DNA of 42,320 bases from Allobosea psychrotolerans (GTDB taxonomy: Bacteria; Pseudomonadota; Alphaproteobacteria; Rhizobiales; Beijerinckiaceae). The first letter of the stretch is position 1. Each line of letters opens with the position of its first letter. The notes beneath the pieces are model-generated. The model saw only the letters and a program-made list of their open reading frames with translations, made no database searches and was not told the DNA's origin. Below, in pieces: positions 32,677-40,291 of this stretch. A program made the translations under genes and the position numbers. The stretch lies in NCBI RefSeq assembly GCF_002917105.1, contig NZ_PQFZ01000032.1, positions 1-42,320 of the forward strand, given 5' to 3'.

Positions 32677-32922
32677 CTACCCCCACCGGAACGCCGGAAT
32701 GAGCGCGACGTTCTTGCCGATCCCGCCGCCTGCCCGGCAGACCGAGCAGGTCAGTTTCGGCCTGAGCTCGTCGGCGCAATGGATGCCGCGATCGACGAAG
32801 CGGGCCAGCACTTGCGGCGTCATACGCTTCTCGTTGCCGCAATCGTCGCAGCGGATATAGAGAGCGGCAAAATCGGCCAGGCCGGGCTTATCTCGCGACA
32901 TCTCCCGGCAAACGCTGCTCAT
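32677..32922 (-). CDS. Small zinc-ribbon protein
   Basis: This 81-aa protein starts MSSVCREMSRDKPGLADFAA and contains two CxxC pairs, IRCDDCGNEKRM and LTCSVCRAGGG, about 30 residues apart. This is the arrangement of a zinc ribbon. The middle, LARFVDRGIHCADELRPK, could be helical. Such proteins bind nucleic acid or partner proteins, and small versions are common in phages. ATG 32922 is preceded by GAAGG. It is divergent from the gene at 33095, and the intervening DNA carries a repressor-type operator, so both may be under control of the S24 repressor. Confidence 0.7.
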   Translation of the reverse strand: MSSVCREMSRDKPGLADFAALYIRCDDCGNEKRMTPQVLARFVDRGIHCADELRPKLTCSVCRAGGGIGKNVALIPAFRWG

Positions 32923-33025
32923 GGCCGAACCTTCTTTTGTTCCCCTAATGTTCTCATTTAAGCCAGCCCGGCAACCTGAAGTCGAGTCGAAAATCGGCTG
33001 CCTCCTCAAAATAAATCGCAGCGGC

Positions 33026-33060
33026 TACGATACGATATGTATTGACATGATTCGATACAT
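33026..33060. promoter_or_regulatory. Repressor-like operator with promoter
   Basis: TACGATACGATATGTATTG (33026-33044) matches the repressor dyad at 31260 in its left arm (8 bases) and much of its right arm. TTGACA (33042-33047) overlaps it, so binding would block a rightward promoter. A further half site, CGATACA, lies at 33053-33059. The -10 element is weak. Confidence 0.5.
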
Positions 33061-33094
33061 TTTGCATCCTCTCTCCATCCCAGGAGAGACCCGG

Positions 33095-33424
33095 ATGAGC
33101 GCCAGCGCCGCGACATTCCCGTTCGAGGATTGCGATTTCGATCATGGCGATGTCTGCATCGGCGGCATCGACCTGATCGAGATCGAGACGCAGGACGGCA
33201 TCGACTTCACCGTCATCGACATCATCGCCGGCAAGCGCAGCCAGACCATGCCCTGGCTGGTCATGGGCGTGAGCGAGTGGGTCGCCGGCGATCTCGCACG
33301 ACCCAGGGGCCAGTCCCGCATCCGCAAGGCCTATCAGAACCACATCGCGGAGCGCGAAGATTGCAGCGCCGCAGACGCCGCCGATTTTGCCCATGACATG
33401 CGGCTCAACGCAGCGGCCGCGTGA
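33095..33424 (+). CDS. Hypothetical protein under repressor-like control
   Basis: This 109-aa acidic protein starts MSASAATFPFEDCDFDHGDV and includes IDLIEIETQDGIDFTVIDII and QTMPWLVMGVSEWVAGDLAR. The end, SRIRKAYQNHIAEREDCSAA, is helical. I do not recognise a family. The ATG at 33095 has AGGAG eight bases upstream. The upstream DNA contains a site like the S24 repressor operator, so it may be an early gene of the phage remnant. Confidence 0.65.
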   Translation: MSASAATFPFEDCDFDHGDVCIGGIDLIEIETQDGIDFTVIDIIAGKRSQTMPWLVMGVSEWVAGDLARPRGQSRIRKAYQNHIAEREDCSAADAADFAHDMRLNAAAA

Positions 33425-33452
33425 AACGCCCCTTGTTCGGCTTCAGGGCAGG

Positions 33453-33743
33453 TCAGGCCGCCTTCAGCGCCTTCTCCACCACCTCCGGCGCCCGGTCGAT
33501 CACCTTGAGGAAGGCTTGGGCCGTGCGGTCCATCTGCCGGCGGCCCTGCTCCCAATCGCGGAGCGTCGCGGCGCTGAGGCCGAATTTCTTCGCAAAGGCA
33601 TCCTGGGACAGCCCAAGCCGCTTGCGGATCGCAGCCACGTCGACCGTCTCCACCGTGATCGTACGGGCGGGCTTCGCCTTGCCCAGCGCAATCGCCAGCG
33701 CCTCGTTGGCGCTCTCGATCAAGTCCTGGCCGAACTTCGTCAT
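33453..33743 (-). CDS. HTH antitoxin (NadS-like)
   Basis: This 96-aa protein has a linker-rich start, MTKFGQDLIESANEALAIAL, then a helix-turn-helix (about residues 32-90) with VAAIRKRLGLSQDAFAKKFG and LSAATLRDWEQGRRQMDRTA. This is the pattern of antitoxins paired with RelE/HigB-type toxins, in the order toxin first. Its start follows the toxin stop by one base, so they are co-expressed. It should bind and neutralise the toxin and repress the pair, probably at the palindrome 34111-34125. Confidence 0.85.
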   Translation of the reverse strand: MTKFGQDLIESANEALAIALGKAKPARTITVETVDVAAIRKRLGLSQDAFAKKFGLSAATLRDWEQGRRQMDRTAQAFLKVIDRAPEVVEKALKAA

Positions 33744-33744
33744 G

Positions 33745-34101
33745 TCACTGGCCTCCTGTCTTCGCCTGAGCTCTGTAGGCTTCCGCGATCTTCGGCAGCA
33801 CCTTCGCGAGGTCGTTCCGCTCCGCCTTGCTGAGATTGGCGCGCTCACCCTTGTCGATCAGCGCCAGCAGGAAGAGCGGCACGTCGTCACCGCCGAAATA
33901 ATGGATCGTGCGGTAGCCTCCGCTCTTTCCCTCGCCGCGACCGGCATGGCGCATCTTGCGCGCCCCGCCAGTCCCGATCATCAATTCACCGCCGCGCGGA
34001 TCGCTCGCGACGGCGACGGCGATCTCCTGAATCTCGTCATCGTCCAGCCCCGCCGCCTTGGCCTGTCGTTCGAACACCGAAGTCAGCAAGACGCTATGCA
34101 T
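33745..34101 (-). CDS. RelE-family toxin
   Basis: This 118-aa basic protein matches the RelE-like toxin family of two-gene modules. It starts MHSVLLTSVFERQAKAAGLD and has DPRGGELMIGTGGARKMRHA, GGYRTIHYFGGDDVPLFLLA and DKGERANLSKAERNDLAKVL. Such toxins cut mRNA on or near ribosomes and halt growth when the antitoxin is lost. It precedes the antitoxin gene, unlike many RelBE modules, and resembles HigBA order. The start at ATG 34101 lies 10 bp after a perfect palindrome that is probably the operator. Confidence 0.85.
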   Translation of the reverse strand: MHSVLLTSVFERQAKAAGLDDDEIQEIAVAVASDPRGGELMIGTGGARKMRHAGRGEGKSGGYRTIHYFGGDDVPLFLLALIDKGERANLSKAERNDLAKVLPKIAEAYRAQAKTGGQ

Positions 34102-34110
34102 GCGATCTTA

Positions 34111-34125
34111 TACGGCATTGCCGTA
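34111..34125 (-). promoter_or_regulatory. Toxin-antitoxin operator and promoter
   Basis: TACGGCA-T-TGCCGTA is a perfect dyad with 7-bp arms and one central base. On the reverse strand TAGACC, 17 bp and TATAAG (34107-34112) form a plausible promoter, with the dyad between and over the -10 box. The antitoxin HTH probably binds here. Confidence 0.6.
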
Positions 34126-34268
34126 GTCTGGTCTAGGGAGATTTGTGCCGCGTAGCCCCGCGCGCCATACGGAACCCCGCCCGTCAGGCTGTGTTCATAT
34201 CCTGGCGTGCAGATTGCGCCTTTGTTCGGCCTCACGGCCGGTCACGGCAATCCGGAAGGGAGTTCGCC

Positions 34269-34589
34269 ATGTCGAAGATTTTTGCGTTGGTCGCCTTGGC
34301 GGGGCTGGCCTCCCTGTCGGGAACCGCCGCCCAGGCGCAGTATTACGACCCCTATGGCCGCCCGCCCCCGCCGCGCTACGATTACGACCGCCCGCCGCCA
34401 CCGCGCGACTGGGAATATGAGCGCCGGCGGCCGCGCTATGACGACGAGCGGCCCTATTATCGCCAGCGCCGCTTCGGCGAGGTTTGCGTGACCTCGCGCG
34501 GCACCTGCGAGACGCGCCCCGCCCCGGTTGGCGCGGGATGCGGCTGCTATATCGAGGGCTTCGGCTCGAAGCGTGGCATCATCCAGTAG
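34269..34589 (+). CDS. Small secreted proline/tyrosine/arginine-rich protein
   Basis: This 106-aa protein has a signal peptide, MSKIFALVALAGLASLSGTA with AQAQ at the cut site. A low-complexity stretch with repeated PPPPR-YDYDR units and many tyrosines and arginines follows. A C-terminal domain has four cysteines (EVCVTSRGTCETRPAPVGAG and CGCYIEGFG) that could form disulphides. I do not know a function. Proteins of this shape are common in Hyphomicrobiales and are thought to be periplasmic. A strong ribosome-binding site, GGAAGGGAG, lies eight bases before the ATG. Confidence 0.8.
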   Translation: MSKIFALVALAGLASLSGTAAQAQYYDPYGRPPPPRYDYDRPPPPRDWEYERRRPRYDDERPYYRQRRFGEVCVTSRGTCETRPAPVGAGCGCYIEGFGSKRGIIQ

Positions 34590-34615
34590 CTTGCGCGCAG
34601 CGCGGCGCCTGCGGA

Positions 34616-36076
34616 TCAATCCGCAGCGCCGCGGATCGTCGCCAGCGCGTCGAGCGCGCGCTGGCGCCCAAAGGCCAGGTCGATCACCGGGCGCGGATAG
34701 GTTTCGCCAAGCCTGACGCCGGCATCGCGCAGGGTCGCGGCATCAGCCTGCCAGGGCGCGTGAATCGCACCAGTATCGAGCCGTGCAAGCTCGGGCACCC
34801 AGCGGCGCACATAATCGCCTCGGGGATCGAATTTTTCGCCCTGCGTCACCGGGTTGAAGATGCGGTAATACGGCGCCGCATCCGCGCCCGAGCCCGCAAC
34901 CCATTGCCAGCTTGCGGCGTTGCTGGCCGGATCGGCATCGACAAGCGTATCCCAGAACCAGTCCTCGCCCTGCCGCCAGTCGATCAGCAGATGCTTGATC
35001 AGGAAGGAGGCGGTGACCATGCGCACGCGGTTATGCATCCAGCCGGTCGCCCAGAGTTCCCGCATGCCGGCATCGACCAGCGGATAGCCGGTCTGGCCAC
35101 GCTGCCAGCGCTTCAGCGCCTCGGTCTCCGAGCCCCAGGGAAAAGCGTCGAAGCGGGCATTGTAGTTCTTCGTCGCCAGCTCGGGATTGTAGAACAGCAG
35201 ATGGTAGGAGAATTCGCGCCAGCCGATCTCGGAGAGGAACTTGTCCAGGTCGGACGGGCCGCCCGCCGCCATGCCGGCCGCTGAGGCCGTCTGGCAGGCA
35301 TGCCAGATCTGGCGGGGGCCGATCTCGCCGAAGCGCAGATGCGGCGAAAGCCGCGATGTCGAGACGAAATCGGGCCGGTTGCGCCCATCGCCATAGCCTG
35401 CCAGCGCGCCGGAGAGAAAATCGCCGAGCCGCCCGGCCGCGCCCGCCTCGCCCGGCGTCCATTCCGTGCGCAAGCCGCCCGCCCAGTCCGGCCTGGTAGG
35501 CTCGAGCCCGAGATCGGCGAGGTCGACCGCGGCTCCCGCGAGAGCGCTCGGGAGCGGCAGGGGCACAATGCGCTGCGGCGCCGGCTCCGGCGCAGCCGGC
35601 TCGCCCCTGGCGCGCGCCGCACGCCAATAGGGCGTGAACACCTTCATCGGCTCGCCTTGCTTGCTCGACACCTGCCAGGGCTCGTTGAGGAGATGGCTGT
35701 TGAAGCTGCGCACGGTGACGCCCGCGCCGGCCAGCGTCTCCTTCAGACCGCGATCGAGCGCGATCGCGGCCGCCTCATAGCGTCGGCTCCAGGTCACGAG
35801 ATCGATTCCGGCCGCTGCCACGAGCTTCGGCAGGAGCTCGGCGGGATCGCCGCGCATCAGCACGAGTTCGGCTCCCTTCTCGCGCAGCGAAGCCTGGAGC
35901 GCGCGCAGCGATTGCGCCAGCCACCATCGCGAGGCGCCACCAAGCCGACGGCGCTCGCCGCCCTCGTCGAGGATATAGAGGCACAGGGTCGGGCCATGAG
36001 CGATCGCGGCGGCGAGTGCGGGATTGTCGGCGAGCCTGAGATCGTCGCGGAACCAGTGCAGGGCAGCTCTTGTCAT
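34616..36076 (-). CDS. phrB: Deoxyribodipyrimidine photolyase
   Basis: This 486-aa protein is a full class I cryptochrome/photolyase. The N-terminal antenna-binding domain begins TRAALHWFRDDLRLADNPAL. The catalytic FAD domain has LSPHLRFGEIGPRQIWHACQ, LSEIGWREFSYHLLFYNPEL and MRELWATGWMHNRVRMVTAS. DWFWDTLVDADPASNAASWQ and APYYRIFNPVTQGEKFD follow. These are the flavin and substrate-binding segments of enzymes that use blue light to split UV-made pyrimidine dimers. ATG 36076 is chosen over an upstream in-frame extension that looks random. The gene stands alone, divergent from the RidA-like gene. Confidence 0.95.
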   Translation of the reverse strand: MTRAALHWFRDDLRLADNPALAAAIAHGPTLCLYILDEGGERRRLGGASRWWLAQSLRALQASLREKGAELVLMRGDPAELLPKLVAAAGIDLVTWSRRYEAAAIALDRGLKETLAGAGVTVRSFNSHLLNEPWQVSSKQGEPMKVFTPYWRAARARGEPAAPEPAPQRIVPLPLPSALAGAAVDLADLGLEPTRPDWAGGLRTEWTPGEAGAAGRLGDFLSGALAGYGDGRNRPDFVSTSRLSPHLRFGEIGPRQIWHACQTASAAGMAAGGPSDLDKFLSEIGWREFSYHLLFYNPELATKNYNARFDAFPWGSETEALKRWQRGQTGYPLVDAGMRELWATGWMHNRVRMVTASFLIKHLLIDWRQGEDWFWDTLVDADPASNAASWQWVAGSGADAAPYYRIFNPVTQGEKFDPRGDYVRRWVPELARLDTGAIHAPWQADAATLRDAGVRLGETYPRPVIDLAFGRQRALDALATIRGAAD

Positions 36077-36231
36077 GGCCCTTGAGTAGGGTGCGGCGGT
36101 AGCACCCGGCAAGGTGCAGCTCTTCCCTTTGTGGACGCCTGTTTGTGGATGCCTGGACATCGGGGCCTGTCGGCTGCGCGACATTGCGGGTAAGCAGGCG
36201 GCGGAAACGACTGGGATAAGGAACTGACGAC

Positions 36232-36591
36232 ATGACCATCGAACGGACCGGGCTGACGCCGCGCTGGTGCGATTCCGCCGCCTTCAACGGCATCGTCTTC
36301 CTGGCCGGGCATTGCGCGGAGCAGACGCAAGGCGCCTCGCTCACGGAGCAGACGCAGGAGGTTCTCGCCTTGCTGGAGGAAACGCTGGAGGCGGCCGGCA
36401 GCGGCAAGGAGCGCATCCTCAGCGTCCAGATCTTCCTGACCAACATCAAGGCGATCGCCGAGATGAACGCGGTCTGGGACGCCTGGGTCGCGCCCGGCAA
36501 CGCCCCGGCGCGGGCAACGGTGCAGGCGGAACTGGCCTCGCCGGGTTATGCGATCGAGATCACCGCGGTCGCGGCCAAGCGTTCCGCCTGA
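36232..36591 (+). CDS. RidA/YjgF-family protein
   Basis: This 119-aa protein shows the chorismate-mutase-like fold of the RidA family: FNGIVFLAGHCAEQTQGASL, SLTEQTQEVLALLEETLEAA, ILSVQIFLTNIKAIAEMNAV, and the conserved arginine in ARATVQAELASPGYAIEI. RidA proteins hydrolyse reactive enamine/imine intermediates from amino-acid metabolism, as trimers in the cytoplasm. The arginine needed for imine deaminase activity is present, but subgroup members can differ in substrate. AAGGA lies eight bases before the ATG. A lytic transglycosylase gene follows 23 bp later. Confidence 0.9.
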   Translation: MTIERTGLTPRWCDSAAFNGIVFLAGHCAEQTQGASLTEQTQEVLALLEETLEAAGSGKERILSVQIFLTNIKAIAEMNAVWDAWVAPGNAPARATVQAELASPGYAIEITAVAAKRSA

Positions 36592-36614
36592 GACGCGTCG
36601 GGAACGGGCGCGGC

Positions 36615-37514
36615 ATGACAAGGCGGCCATGGCTCCTTCCCGGTTTGCTCCTGCCCGGCCTGATGCTTGCCCTGCCGGGCGCCTCGCCGGTCCTGGCCCA
36701 AAAATCCCTGGCGCAGGAGCCGCCCTCCTCGGGCATCGACGCCGCGCTGTGTCGGCTGATCGACGATGCGGCGGCAGCGCAGGCCGTGCCCGCCGGTTTC
36801 CTGACGCGGCTGATCTTCCAGGAATCGAGCTTCCGCCCGAGCGTCACCAGCCCGGCGGGCGCGCAGGGCGTGGCGCAGTTCATGCCCGGCACGGCGCGCG
36901 AACGCGGCCTCGCCGACCCGTTCGACCCCGAGCAGGCCGTGCCCAAGGCGGCGCATTTCCTCAGCGAATTGCGCCAGCGCTTCGGCAATTGGGGGCTGGC
37001 GGCGGCAGCCTATAATGGCGGCCCCACCCGCGTCTCGAGCTGGCTCGCCGGCCGCGGCTTCCTGCCCGCCGAGACCGAGAACTACGTCCTCTCGGTCACC
37101 GGCGCGGCAGCCGAAGCCTGGGCCGAGGAGGCGCGGGCGGCAACTGAGGGCGAGATCCGCCCCGCCCGGCCGGCGAGCCCGGACGGCCAGGCGCCCTGCC
37201 TCACCACCGTCGCGCTCATCCGCGCCGGACGCGGCGCGCTTGCCGTCGCGGAGGCGCCCTTCGCGCCCTGGGGCGTGCAGCTCGCCGCCAATTTCTCGAA
37301 GGCACGGGCGCTTTCGGCCTTTCAGCGGGCGAGCGCCCGGCATCGCGCCATCATCGCCGATCTCTCCCCGATGGTGATCGGCACGAGGCTGCGCAGCCGC
37401 GGCACGCGCGCCTTCTACCGAGTCAGATTGCCGGCGGCGACGCGGGCGCAGGCCACCGCCCTGTGCCGGCGCATCCAGGACAACCGGGGCGCCTGCGTGG
37501 TGCTGAAGAGCTGA
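36615..37514 (+). CDS. Secreted lytic transglycosylase (SLT family)
   Basis: This 299-aa protein has a signal peptide (RRPWLLPGLLLPGLMLALPG, then ASPVLAQ) and an SLT domain with catalytic E70 in LIFQESSFRPSVTSPAGAQG, then VAQFMPGTARERGL, and AAAYNGGPTRVSSWLAGRGF. It cuts peptidoglycan glycan strands in the periplasm, making anhydro ends. The C-terminal 130 residues (from about 170) are less familiar. They end with RLPAATRAQATALCRRIQDN and GACVVLKS, which resembles the end of a SPOR-like peptidoglycan-binding repeat. It lies 23 bp after the RidA-like gene and may be co-transcribed. Confidence 0.92.
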   Translation: MTRRPWLLPGLLLPGLMLALPGASPVLAQKSLAQEPPSSGIDAALCRLIDDAAAAQAVPAGFLTRLIFQESSFRPSVTSPAGAQGVAQFMPGTARERGLADPFDPEQAVPKAAHFLSELRQRFGNWGLAAAAYNGGPTRVSSWLAGRGFLPAETENYVLSVTGAAAEAWAEEARAATEGEIRPARPASPDGQAPCLTTVALIRAGRGALAVAEAPFAPWGVQLAANFSKARALSAFQRASARHRAIIADLSPMVIGTRLRSRGTRAFYRVRLPAATRAQATALCRRIQDNRGACVVLKS

Positions 37515-37531
37515 CGGCCGTTTGGATATTC

Positions 37532-37651
37532 CAGCCCTCATCCTGAGGAGCCGCGGCACGCGGCGTCTCGAAGGATGTTCCAGAGGTTGCGGAGCCTCCT
37601 GGAGCATCCTTCGAGACGCGGGCTGAAGCCCGCTCCTCAGGATGAAGGCTC
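37532..37651. repeat. Palindromic repeat family A, copy 3
   Basis: Outer arms CAGCCCTCATCCTGAGGAGC and complement, inner GGCGTCTCGAAGGATGTTCC and complement. The right half carries GCGGGCTGAAGCCCGC, a small extra hairpin in place of the usual GCCATTCCCAACGGAATGGC. It follows the lytic transglycosylase gene by 17 bp and may act in transcript ending. Confidence 0.85.
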
Positions 37652-37749
37652 AAGGGGGCTCATCAGAAAAGCTTCTGAGCCGACTTGCGGCCTGTTGCTC
37701 ACGCGCAACGGCGCGCGTCAAAGCCCTTGACCTCGCACCGATGTGATGA

Positions 37750-37817
37750 TGGCGCAATTGCGCCAACCGAAACGCTCTGACAGAAAATTGAGGAGATGTT
37801 GACACATTTGGGTCAAC
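37750..37817. promoter_or_regulatory. Two dyads upstream of the L,D-transpeptidase gene
   Basis: TGGCGCAATTGCGCCA (37750-37765) is a perfect 16-bp palindrome. GTTGAC-N8-GTCAAC (37798-37817) is a second dyad, 40 bp before the start codon. Both are candidate regulator sites. The surrounding DNA is the only intergenic sequence left after repeat copy 3. Confidence 0.45.
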
Positions 37818-37857
37818 TTCGAGCCTAGCGCTCCCCTGCCATCCGTCCGAGGTCCCG

Positions 37858-38439
37858 ATGAACCGTTTCTTCCGTATGGCCACGCTTGCCGGGCTTGGCC
37901 TGCTCGCTGCTGCCTCATCCGCCCATGCCTATGAGATCGATCCGCTGACGCGCCAGCCGCTGATGCAGAGCGCCGACCCGGCCAAAGCGCAGGCGACCGC
38001 GATCCCGCGCGAGCTCGTTTCCTATGACGGCAAGCAGCGCCCCGGCACCATCGTGATCAACACCACCGAGCGTCGGCTTTATTTCGTGATGCCCGACGGC
38101 AAGGCGATGCGCTACGGCGTCGGCGTCGGCCGCCCCGGCTTCGACTGGGCCGGCTCGCAGAGCATCACCCGCAAGGCGGAATGGCCGAGCTGGACGCCGC
38201 CCTCGCAGATGCTGAAGCGCCGCCCCGACCTGCCGCGCTTCATGCCCGGCGGTCCGGAAAACCCGCTCGGCGCGCGCGCCATGTATCTCGGCTCGACCCT
38301 CTACCGCATCCACGGCTCGAACGAGCCGGAGACGATCGGCCAGGCGGTCTCCTCGGGCTGCATCCGCATGCTGAACGAGGACGTCATCGACCTCTATGAG
38401 CGCGCCAAGGTCGGCACCCGGGTCGTCGTCGCCCGCTGA
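37858..38439 (+). CDS. L,D-transpeptidase (YkuD family)
   Basis: This 193-aa protein has a signal peptide (FFRMATLAGLGLLAAASSAH, then AYEID) and a YkuD domain from about residue 62: TIVINTTERRLYFVMPDGKA and RYGVGVGRPGFDWAGSQSI. The catalytic motif is IHGSNEPETIGQAVSSGCIR, with H152 and C168. These enzymes make 3-3 cross-links in peptidoglycan or attach proteins to it in the periplasm. ATG 37858 gives a complete signal peptide. It is followed by a clear terminator at 38485, so it is a single-gene unit. Confidence 0.94.
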   Translation: MNRFFRMATLAGLGLLAAASSAHAYEIDPLTRQPLMQSADPAKAQATAIPRELVSYDGKQRPGTIVINTTERRLYFVMPDGKAMRYGVGVGRPGFDWAGSQSITRKAEWPSWTPPSQMLKRRPDLPRFMPGGPENPLGARAMYLGSTLYRIHGSNEPETIGQAVSSGCIRMLNEDVIDLYERAKVGTRVVVAR

Positions 38440-38484
38440 GCAGCACGAGACATGGCAGGCTTCAACGAAGCCCGTTTCCAAAGC

Positions 38485-38512
38485 AAAAGGCCGGCGGTGA
38501 CGCCGGCCTTTT
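38485..38512 (+). terminator. Rho-independent terminator of the L,D-transpeptidase gene
   Basis: AAAAGGCCGGCG, loop GTGA, CGCCGGCCTTTT is a perfect 12-bp stem rich in GC with a terminal T run. It lies 45 bp after the stop codon. Confidence 0.9.
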
Positions 38513-38588
38513 CGTTTGTCGCAATTGCGGCGGGAAGCCGCCTCCTGATAACTGACGGCCTTCAGCGCCGAGCGATGGCGTCAGTCTC

Positions 38589-38743
38589 CGCCGTCATTCC
38601 GGGGCGATCCGAAGGATCGAGCCCGGAACCCAGAACCGATGCCGCAGCTTGAGAAGGCACCGGCCGCTGGCAAGCTTCACAAGGACGGGCATCGGTTCTG
38701 GGTTCCGGGCCCATGGCTGCGCCATGTCCCGGAATGACGGCGG
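38589..38743. repeat. Inverted repeat family C
   Basis: Outer arms CCGCCGTCATTCCGGGG and CCCGGAATGACGGCGG, and inner arms CCCGGAACCCAGAACCGATG (from 38622) and its complement (38688-38710), form a nested palindrome of about 155 bp. Related partial CGTCATTCC elements occur at about 30312 and 29503. It sits between convergent genes. Confidence 0.75.
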
Positions 38744-38782
38744 AGGACAACGCCATCGCTTAACGCTGAAGCCCGCCAGCGC

Positions 38783-40291
38783 TCACCCCGACGCAGCGGG
38801 CACCTCGACCACCACGGCCCGCTTGGCCCGGAACGCCAGGAAAAGCTGAAGGGCGAAGAACAGCGCGATGAGGCTGAGCAGCGTCGCGCTGATCGGATGT
38901 GTGAAGAAGGTGGTGAAGCTGCCCCGGCTGATGATCATCGCGCGGCGGAAATACTCTTCCAGCATAGGCCCCAGGATGAACCCCAGCATCATCGGCGCCG
39001 GATCGAGCGACAGGCGCATCATGGTGTAGCCTATCAGGCCGAACGCCGCCGTCGTGAGGATGTCGTTGAGGCTATTGTTGACGCTGAACGTGCCGATGCA
39101 ACAGAAGAACAGGATCGACGGGAACAGCACGTTGTAGGGTATCTTGAAGACCGAGAGCCAGAACCGCACCAGCGGCACGTTCAGGATCAGCAGGAAGCAG
39201 TTTCCGACCCACATGCTGGCGACGAGGCCCCAGAACAGGTCGGGATGCTTGGCGATCATGTTCGGGCCCGGCTGAATCCCCTTGATGATGAAAGCCGCCA
39301 TCATCAGCGCCATGACGGCGTTCTCGGGGATGCCGATGCTCATCAGGGGGATGAAGCTGGTGCGCGCCGCCGCCTCGTCGGCCGCCGCCTGTCCCGCGAC
39401 GCCCTCGATCGCGCCCGAGCCGATCTCGTCCTTGTATTTGCTGACCTTCTTGTCGAGGGCATAGGCGGCGAACTGCGCGATCACCGGGCCGCCGCCCGGC
39501 AGGATGCCGAGGATTGAGCCGACGACGCTGCCGCGCAGGGCGCTGGGAATGATGCGCTTGAACTCCGGCCAGGTCGGCATCAGGTGGATCTTGCCGTTGA
39601 AGGGCGTCCGTTCCTCGCGCGCATCGAGGTTCTTGGTGATCTCGGCGATGCCGAAGCAGCCCAGCGCCAGGCTGACGAGGCTGACGCCGTCGGTGAGCGA
39701 GGGCAGCCCGAAGGTGAAGCGCTCCAGCCCGGTCTCCAGATCGGTGCCGACCTGTCCGAGCAGGACGCCGAGCAGGCACATCGCCAGCCCGTTCAGCAGG
39801 CTGCCGGTGGTGATGAAGCTGACGCAGACGAAGCCGACCAGCATCAGCGCGCAATAATCGGTGGGGCCGAACAGCAGGGCGACCTGGCCGAGCGTCGGCG
39901 CAAGGCTCGCCAGCACGAGGATCGCGACCGTCCCGCCGATGAAGCTCGAGACGCCGGCGGTGAAGAGGGCCAGGCCGGTCTTGCCCTTCAGCGTCATCTG
40001 GTAGCCGTCGATGCAGGCCACGATGCTGCTGGCATGAGGGATCTTCATGGTGATGGCGCTGACGCTGTCGCCATATTGGGCGCCGTAATAGATGCCCGCG
40101 AGCATGATCAGCGCGCCACCGGTCGGCAGCGAATAGGTCAATGGCAGGAGCAGGCTGATCGTCGCCAAGGGCCCGAGCCCCGGCAGCAGCCCGACCAGCG
40201 TGCCGACGACGCAGCCGATGGCGCAATAGAGCAGGTTCGCCGGCGTCAGCGCATGCTCGAAGCCGAATGCGAGATTATGCAGGATCTCCAT
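38783..40291 (-). CDS. tctA: Tripartite tricarboxylate transporter large permease
   Basis: This 502-aa protein has about 12 membrane segments typical of TctA. The start MEILHNLAFGFEHALTPANL is followed by the conserved VVGTLVGLLPGLGPLATISL, AGIYYGAQYGDSVSAITMKI and the second-half repeat RGSVVGSILGILPGGGPVIA. It forms the channel of a proton or sodium-driven importer for organic acids, together with TctB and a periplasmic TctC binding protein. Its start shares one base with the TctB stop, so they are coupled. No TctC gene is in the window. Confidence 0.93.
   Translation of the reverse strand: MEILHNLAFGFEHALTPANLLYCAIGCVVGTLVGLLPGLGPLATISLLLPLTYSLPTGGALIMLAGIYYGAQYGDSVSAITMKIPHASSIVACIDGYQMTLKGKTGLALFTAGVSSFIGGTVAILVLASLAPTLGQVALLFGPTDYCALMLVGFVCVSFITTGSLLNGLAMCLLGVLLGQVGTDLETGLERFTFGLPSLTDGVSLVSLALGCFGIAEITKNLDAREERTPFNGKIHLMPTWPEFKRIIPSALRGSVVGSILGILPGGGPVIAQFAAYALDKKVSKYKDEIGSGAIEGVAGQAAADEAAARTSFIPLMSIGIPENAVMALMMAAFIIKGIQPGPNMIAKHPDLFWGLVASMWVGNCFLLILNVPLVRFWLSVFKIPYNVLFPSILFFCCIGTFSVNNSLNDILTTAAFGLIGYTMMRLSLDPAPMMLGFILGPMLEEYFRRAMIISRGSFTTFFTHPISATLLSLIALFFALQLFLAFRAKRAVVVEVPAASG

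Noticed and set aside
28872..33424. The phage-like segment considered as an intact prophage
   Set aside because: No integrase, capsid, portal, terminase or tail gene is visible. Only replication-type and regulatory genes remain.
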